From Phytoseiulus persimilis (taxonomy: Eukaryota; Arthropoda; Arachnida; Mesostigmata; Phytoseiidae), in assembly GCA_037576195.1 (NCBI GenBank), contig CM075102.1:25354745-25418744 (forward strand): DNA of 64,000 bases, written 5' to 3'. The translations under genes were made by a program, and so were the position numbers. A model generated the notes under the pieces. It searched no databases. It saw only the letters and a program-made list of their open reading frames with translations, and was not told where the DNA came from. This document shows positions 58,603 to 64,000 of the stretch, piece after piece (the first letter of the stretch is position 1; each line of letters begins with the position of its first letter).

Positions 58603-59126
58603 GTACTGCTATCATTAAACTGTGCCAGATTGAAGTCACGAAGCCTGCAGGTGACCGAAGTCTGAGCAAAGCTCCGCACGGGAAGCAACTCTCTCATTAT
58701 GCCAACTTCGTCGATTTCGATCATCTCCTGGCCGTCAGCGGGAATTCCAACGGTTTTCTTCCTGAGACTCCCGTCGCGGCGCGGACGCGACGATGATGAG
58801 TTGCTCGAAGTGAAGAATAACTCGAACCGGCCGCACCGGCCTCGGGACATCGTTCGGACTTTACGAGGCGTCGCGCCGAAAACATCCATGAATCAACCGA
58901 CGCTGACAAGACACGACATCCATTTGTGTTTTCAGCGCTGGATCTCCATAACATAAGGCCGGAAGTGGAGTTATTTTTTCTTTTCAGAAGAGGAACCTGT
59001 TTGAAATTTAGACCAATTCGCTCACTGGTAATGGTTCTATTGCAGGAACTCTCGCGCTGCAGGTGAAATCCCGTGGGTCTCGTTGCCGTCCCCGAGCTCT
59101 CGTAAGGACAACAAGGAGGGGATTGA

Positions 59127-59158
59127 AAGCGAGCGGGCGGGCGGGCGGACGAGCGAGT
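59127..59158. repeat. (GGGC)n-type tract
   Basis: gcgagcgggcgggcgggcgg then acgagcgag: period-4 tract. Confidence 0.8.
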
Positions 59159-59199
59159 AAGGCCCAAATGAAGTCTGCAAAGATTATTTCACTCTTATC

Positions 59200-62100
59200 G
59201 ATTGGGAGATGAATGTATGGGAGGACGGCTGAACAAATGGAAACCGAGCACTCCGTCCAGGCCATGTAGTTGAGTCGGACGTAGAGTGGTTCCCAGCTCG
59301 AGGAGTCTCACTCCTGCTACGTGAGCATCGCGACGAAGTTTTTGGACTCGGATGACGATTGTCCTGACGAAATCGAAAGCCTGCCCTGGAAACTAGATCG
59401 AAAAGCATGACCTCCAGCCCAAGGACGCATTCCGAGGACAGTAACAATTTCGCGTGGAAGACGCGCGCTCAAAAGATGCACACGAGTTGGCTGTTTCATC
59501 GAAATTTGAAGTCAGCGAATCCCGGAGTCGAGAACCTCTGGTGAGAGGGGAGAAGCGAGGGCGAGTTCGGAACGGTGCGATGCTCAAAGCGAGCACAGCG
59601 CATCGACAGTCAGTACCTGTGTTGAATTCGGGCTCTGGGGACAGCGGCTGCGACTCACTCCTCCATTAGGGAGAGGTCGTTATTTAGAACATAGTCACTC
59701 AATGCACAGCTCGACGGAGTCACGCTGATAAATCCAGAAGAAGTGAGAGGGCGTGTTTGTCAGGACGAGGACGAATCACTTCACCTTGCAGCGCTGCTCG
59801 GCTGCCTAGCGGACTCGCTAGCGGGTTTCAAATTGTCGCCGTTTTCAAAGGAGCACGGCTGGCGTTGAGGTCGTTCTGATGTTTCGTCTCCCGCTCCCAC
59901 TGAGGGAGTGGAACACGAAATTGTTTCGGCAGATCCGAGTATCTGCCAACGATTCACTCGATTCAACGTTCAGCGGTGACCGAAGGGAGCTCTCGAGAGC
60001 CTTTCTTGTTCTACATTGATCCGATTCAATGGCATTCCATGGTCAACTCCGGAAGATTTCGACGATTCGCGGGAACGTTCATCGAAGACATCCTGACGAA
60101 ACTTCTCTCCCGGCGGATTTGTCGATTGAGATCGGGCAAGGGTTCGCCGAGAACTGTCGTAGTTCTCGAGAGTTCGAAACAACCCGACTCGAGCTCCTGA
60201 ATTATCGGCTCAAACAGCTACAAGACGCTATGGATCGCTTCGCAATCACAAAACAGATTACACGCTTAATTTCTTTATAACAACTCTCAATATATGCACC
60301 ACCGTTGGCTCGCTCGACTTCGAGAACGGTGGAGCGGGGCGACTGAACCAGGATTAGGACTATGGCCTCGTCTGAGCTCCACTGAGGACTCCGTTTGGTC
60401 CGAAACGAACTACAAACGCGGTGCCGTTTCGAGCCGCCGAGGACAGTTGAGCTCCGAGAACAAAATCACAGAGCCGAACTGGGATGGACTCCTGGAAAGG
60501 CTCGCGAATCTTTACGGCGATCAGCGAGCTTCCGGAGCGCCCCACCGTCTAGCAGACGGCCTCTGTAGCTGTTCGAGTTCAGGGGCAATGGCAAGATTCT
60601 TTTTCTTCTCTCGAGTGGTACGCGATCAATTTCCAACCGGCTCAACAAATGGCTTCGTCGTTTAATTACCCAGATTTGTCACCGAACGGCGGTTCCAGCG
60701 GGAAATTCAAGAGGAAATTTCAAGAAAAGAGAAAGTTCGTCGTCTGTCTTCAAGAAGCTCGTCGGGCTCGTTCCGTGCTCTGAAGAATGCGCAGGATGGT
60801 TCCACAATGAAAATTCTTGGAGAACGTCCCGTGAACAGCGGTCGCACTGATTCCCGTGGATCCCGATTTATATATACACGTGGAATTCCCTCCCTCCTCC
60901 CCCTGAACCCCCACGCGGGCGCGAGGGAAACATGACAGAGAGTTGGACGCGAAGTACTTTCCAGGGAAGAGCTCCCAGACTCTGTTTCTGGTCTGGTTCC
61001 CTGGATATGATTTAAACGCCCAGATACCTGTTAGTGGAGGAGTTCGCGGAGACATCCAACTGATGACTGCCGGGAAGGAGGAATTCGCTGAGGCGAACGC
61101 GCATCGTTCGACTGAATGCAGAGGCTATGAGAAGTCACTCATATTCGATGCGATCATTGTGAGATCGACGGTGGAGAACGATGAGGACCATGGAATGAAA
61201 TGGCGAAGGCATTTGCGTCTAGACTTGGACCTCGCCCGGCTCTCCGACGGGAGGGCTGGATGACAGCGTCCATTCCTTAAAGACACCCTCATCTCCATAT
61301 GAAGGGATTTCGTGAGCGCCAATCCCATCGACGAGCATTGTATACTGAATACGAGGAGGCGAAATATTTTTGGCAATGTATCATCATGACGGCTCGCACC
61401 GATGGACGAACGGGCCGAACGAACGACCGACCGGCCGACCGACTCACTGACCACCCGACCAAGAAAGCATCAAACCGAGCGAGGGAGCACGCAGATGATT
61501 CGATGAATTGACAAACAGTTCGACAACATTGCCACGTAGTGCTGATGGACTATGCCTCTTCGGTGGGACTGAGCATTTGTGATTTGTTCGGGAGTTTTTC
61601 CCTCTCGTATCCCGCCATCCACTGGCTTTTGAATGAAGCGAACGAAGAAGTGTTTTCCTTGTGAGAGGATGCTCTCACAAGTAAGGCTGGCACCAATTCG
61701 TGTAGTGCAGAGCCGACTTCCAACACGTTCCCCACGCCGTCTAGTTTTTCTCATGCGCCGCTATCGTCCTCACTCGGCGTTTTCCATCAAAACTCCTCGT
61801 AGGTTTCAATTGGTAATAGCTGTCGTCGCTTTATCTGAACTCGTACAGCAGCCGGATACCGAATGATATTTCACATTCGCAAAGCTACGCCCTCTTTAGT
61901 GATTGTATCTGTCCAAACGTCCATGTGTGCGTCTGCCTGTTTGCCTGCCTGCAGGCCTAGGTATTCATGGCTAAAGGGTCGTGGAGCGGGTAGGCTGCAA
62001 CGAGAGAGGCCGTGCACAAATGGTTAATGGGTTTTTATCGAATTCTGTTTGCGCAGGAGTCGCGTGTGCAAGTCGTGAACCGAGGCCGCACCTTCTTATC

Positions 62101-64000
62101 AGCTCTCCAGTGGCATGGCTGTAGAGCGGCGACGGCGGCGGCTAGGGGAGTGAATGAGCATACGAAATCTGAACCCGGAGAGCATGGCCATGATGTTGGA
62201 GTGTTTAAGCCAAACTCCAAACAGCAGCAGCACACGCGCGCTGAGAGTTCGCTAGAGAGCTGCCGCTTCACTGGGCAGCGAGCGAAGCGAGCAAATGATT
62301 GCGCCGAGTTAAGTCATTTAACTTCTAAATAATATATTTGCGCAGCTCGTGTAAGGGCGTGCAGTGTCAACAAGCGCCTTATCGGAGGTCGGCCAGAGGT
62401 CAGAATGGGAACTCCAGATTCGCTCGGAGGCTCAGTTTCCCTCGGCTCGGATACCTGACCGGTCTGGCTCAGAAGTCCAAATCTGAACTGCAAATATCAA
62501 AGTCCCATCCGTCTTTCTTCAACTGTCTCGCGAAGATAAACAGATTACTTCGGTTCATAACCAGGATTGCAATCATCACCGTGAGTGTACTCATAACAGC
62601 TATGGGATGCTCCGGTGACGATATCGGTTCGTTAGTCGAACGAAAGCAAGAGGTGGAGAAGGAAGGGAGTAGCTCCGAGTTCCGAGTCACCCGGAGAGAT
62701 AATTGAACGTAATCAATCGAAGAAACGGTCGCGTTCACGTCTCCTCACGATCCTGACGACACAGGGTAATTTCTGGGAGGAATGGACGTCAACGTCAACT
62801 CCCGGGCTGGAGTGCTTCACTAAACAAGGGCTTCACATCACTGTCAGGTGAATTTGATCTGCGGAATCGTCGCATAGAGAGGATTCGAAATAAAGCTTCG
62901 ATCTTTGAGGGGATTCTCGCCGCATCATTTGCGTTGCACACCATCACAAGCTGACTTCGAGAGTGATTCCCCCCCCCCCTCCCCACTCAGACCCTCAGCC
63001 GCGTTCAGAGGTACATTTCCCCTGGTCCGGATTGAACCGATGATTATTAGCCGAACACCGTACCACCCCTGTTTCCCTGAGGTTTTCGACGTTTTCAGGG
63101 ATGGTGTTCACGGCGATGCCCGCTCCCAAGGGTTCTGAAGCAACGGGTTCAACCCCTGAGCCACGGAAACCACGGTTCTCTATCGGTTGGAATGCATGAA
63201 GAGCAGAATGGATTTCGTAGGCGCAGGATTCCATCGCGCCCACCCGCTCACCGAATGTTGAATGTGGCCGATAATCGGAAGACATCTATATTGTGCGCAC
63301 GATTTCCCACAACACGCCTAGCCGTCTGCTGCTCCTCCTTCGCTTCCCGCCGCTGCCGCCGCCGCCGAAAGCGGTCCGCGGATCATCGACATTTCAGTGA
63401 CTTCCGGCGTCATTTCCTTTTTCCTGCCACCGATAGATAGACTCCCTTCCTCGCGTCTACTTCCCTCGCTCCTCCTACTCCAGCTTGTTATTCCGATCCG
63501 CGTTCTCTCCTCGAACTCCGGTCTCTGAGGGCACAGCCGGGCGTAAAGCCGACAAGCGATTTAGCAGCGATTAGTTTTAGTGTTGCTGGTGTAATAGCCT
63601 CGCGGAATAGGCACACGACAGGCTGCAGCGGACCAAGAGTGTGTAGCGGGTCTGGAGAGTTGTGATTATTCCGAGGGGGCGTGAGAAAACTCTCCTTATG
63701 TCATCGAACTTAGGAGACTTATCAACAACCTGAGTCGGGCTCGGCCCGCAGTCAGACTCGGCATTCTCGCCCTTGAACATCGACGTCGACAAACGCTGTT
63801 CAGAGCCGGTATCAACAACCGTCTTGTTGGTTGTTGCTTGAGACGAACGCGATGAGTCAGCCTGTTTTCTGCTGGCGTCTGGCAGCCTCTAACTTTCTCG
63901 ACCTACCTCCCTGAATTCCTCCACATCTCTCGGCTGTCGTTTTCGTCGTCCTCGGCCTCCTTACTGTCGTTCCTCGTCGCGAGTGCTCGACTGGCCGCTC
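59200..64000. other. Gene-poor right end
   Basis: No recognised gene. Notable items: a tttatatatac TATA-like sequence near 60868-60878 with an arthropod-type initiator (TCAGT on the minus strand) about 25 bp away but no ATG in the following 200 bp; a short plus-strand ATG ORF at 60649-60783 (44 aa, MASSFNYPDLSPNGGSSGKF); a drifted gacc/gaac tract at 61401-61460; an 11-C run at 62969-62979. Confidence 0.4.
61401..61460. repeat. Degenerate (GACC/GAAC)n tract
   Basis: gaacgaccgaccggccgacc then gactcactgaccacccgacc: period-4 tract with drifted units. Confidence 0.75.

Overview
This is eukaryotic nuclear DNA. It has spliced genes with GT-AG introns, TATA boxes, AATAAA signals, microsatellites, and one developmental regulator (Scratch) inside a large gene-poor domain. 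Six things point to an arthropod: a Scratch-type zinc finger with an N-terminal SNAG peptide, Gly/Tyr-rich small secreted proteins of cuticle type, short introns of 75-310 bp, TATA-driven short genes, roughly 50 % GC, and a true cystine-knot neurotrophin, which insects lack but some crustaceans and chelicerates may keep. My best guess, from general impression and not from a search, is a mesostigmatid (predatory) mite.

Layout. 0-1.65 kb: 3'-truncated TMEM151-like membrane protein gene on the minus strand; its C-terminal exons lie left of the window and its first exon was not found. 2.88-3.03 kb: a 142-bp MITE with TA duplication and pogo/Tigger-like ends. 4.03-5.21 kb: intronless UBAC1 (minus). 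5.5 kb: possible divergent secreted peptide. 6.95-8.17 kb: complete neurotrophin-like gene (minus) with TATA box, a three-codon first exon and AATAAA. 9.46-10.04 kb: orphan 115-codon ORF (minus) with AATAAA. 12.2-12.7 and 14.1-14.6 kb: two paralogous Gly/Tyr-rich secreted proteins (minus) with nearly identical architecture. 14.7-19.75 kb: many protein-like minus-strand segments with stops and frame changes, which I read as a decayed BEL/Pao-like retroelement. 20-29 kb: gene-poor upstream domain of scratch. 29.14-38.92 kb: scratch (plus), two coding exons separated by a 5,989-bp intron, with a long 3'UTR. 40.9-42.2 kb: two-exon acidic, Ser-rich orphan protein (plus). 42.3-64 kb: no gene recognised. 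This part holds degenerate tetranucleotide-period tracts, several protein-like minus-strand segments (43.4-44.1, 50.3-52.1, 55.2-56.2 kb) and an imperfect inverted pair of coding-like repeats (50.89-51.02 and 51.30-51.45 kb).

Nothing suggests that the genes act as one pathway. The local architecture is a run of small, mostly minus-strand genes on the left and a regulatory-gene domain around scratch on the right. Splice junctions were chosen by eye from consensus sites and family conservation. No alignment, expression or database check was possible.
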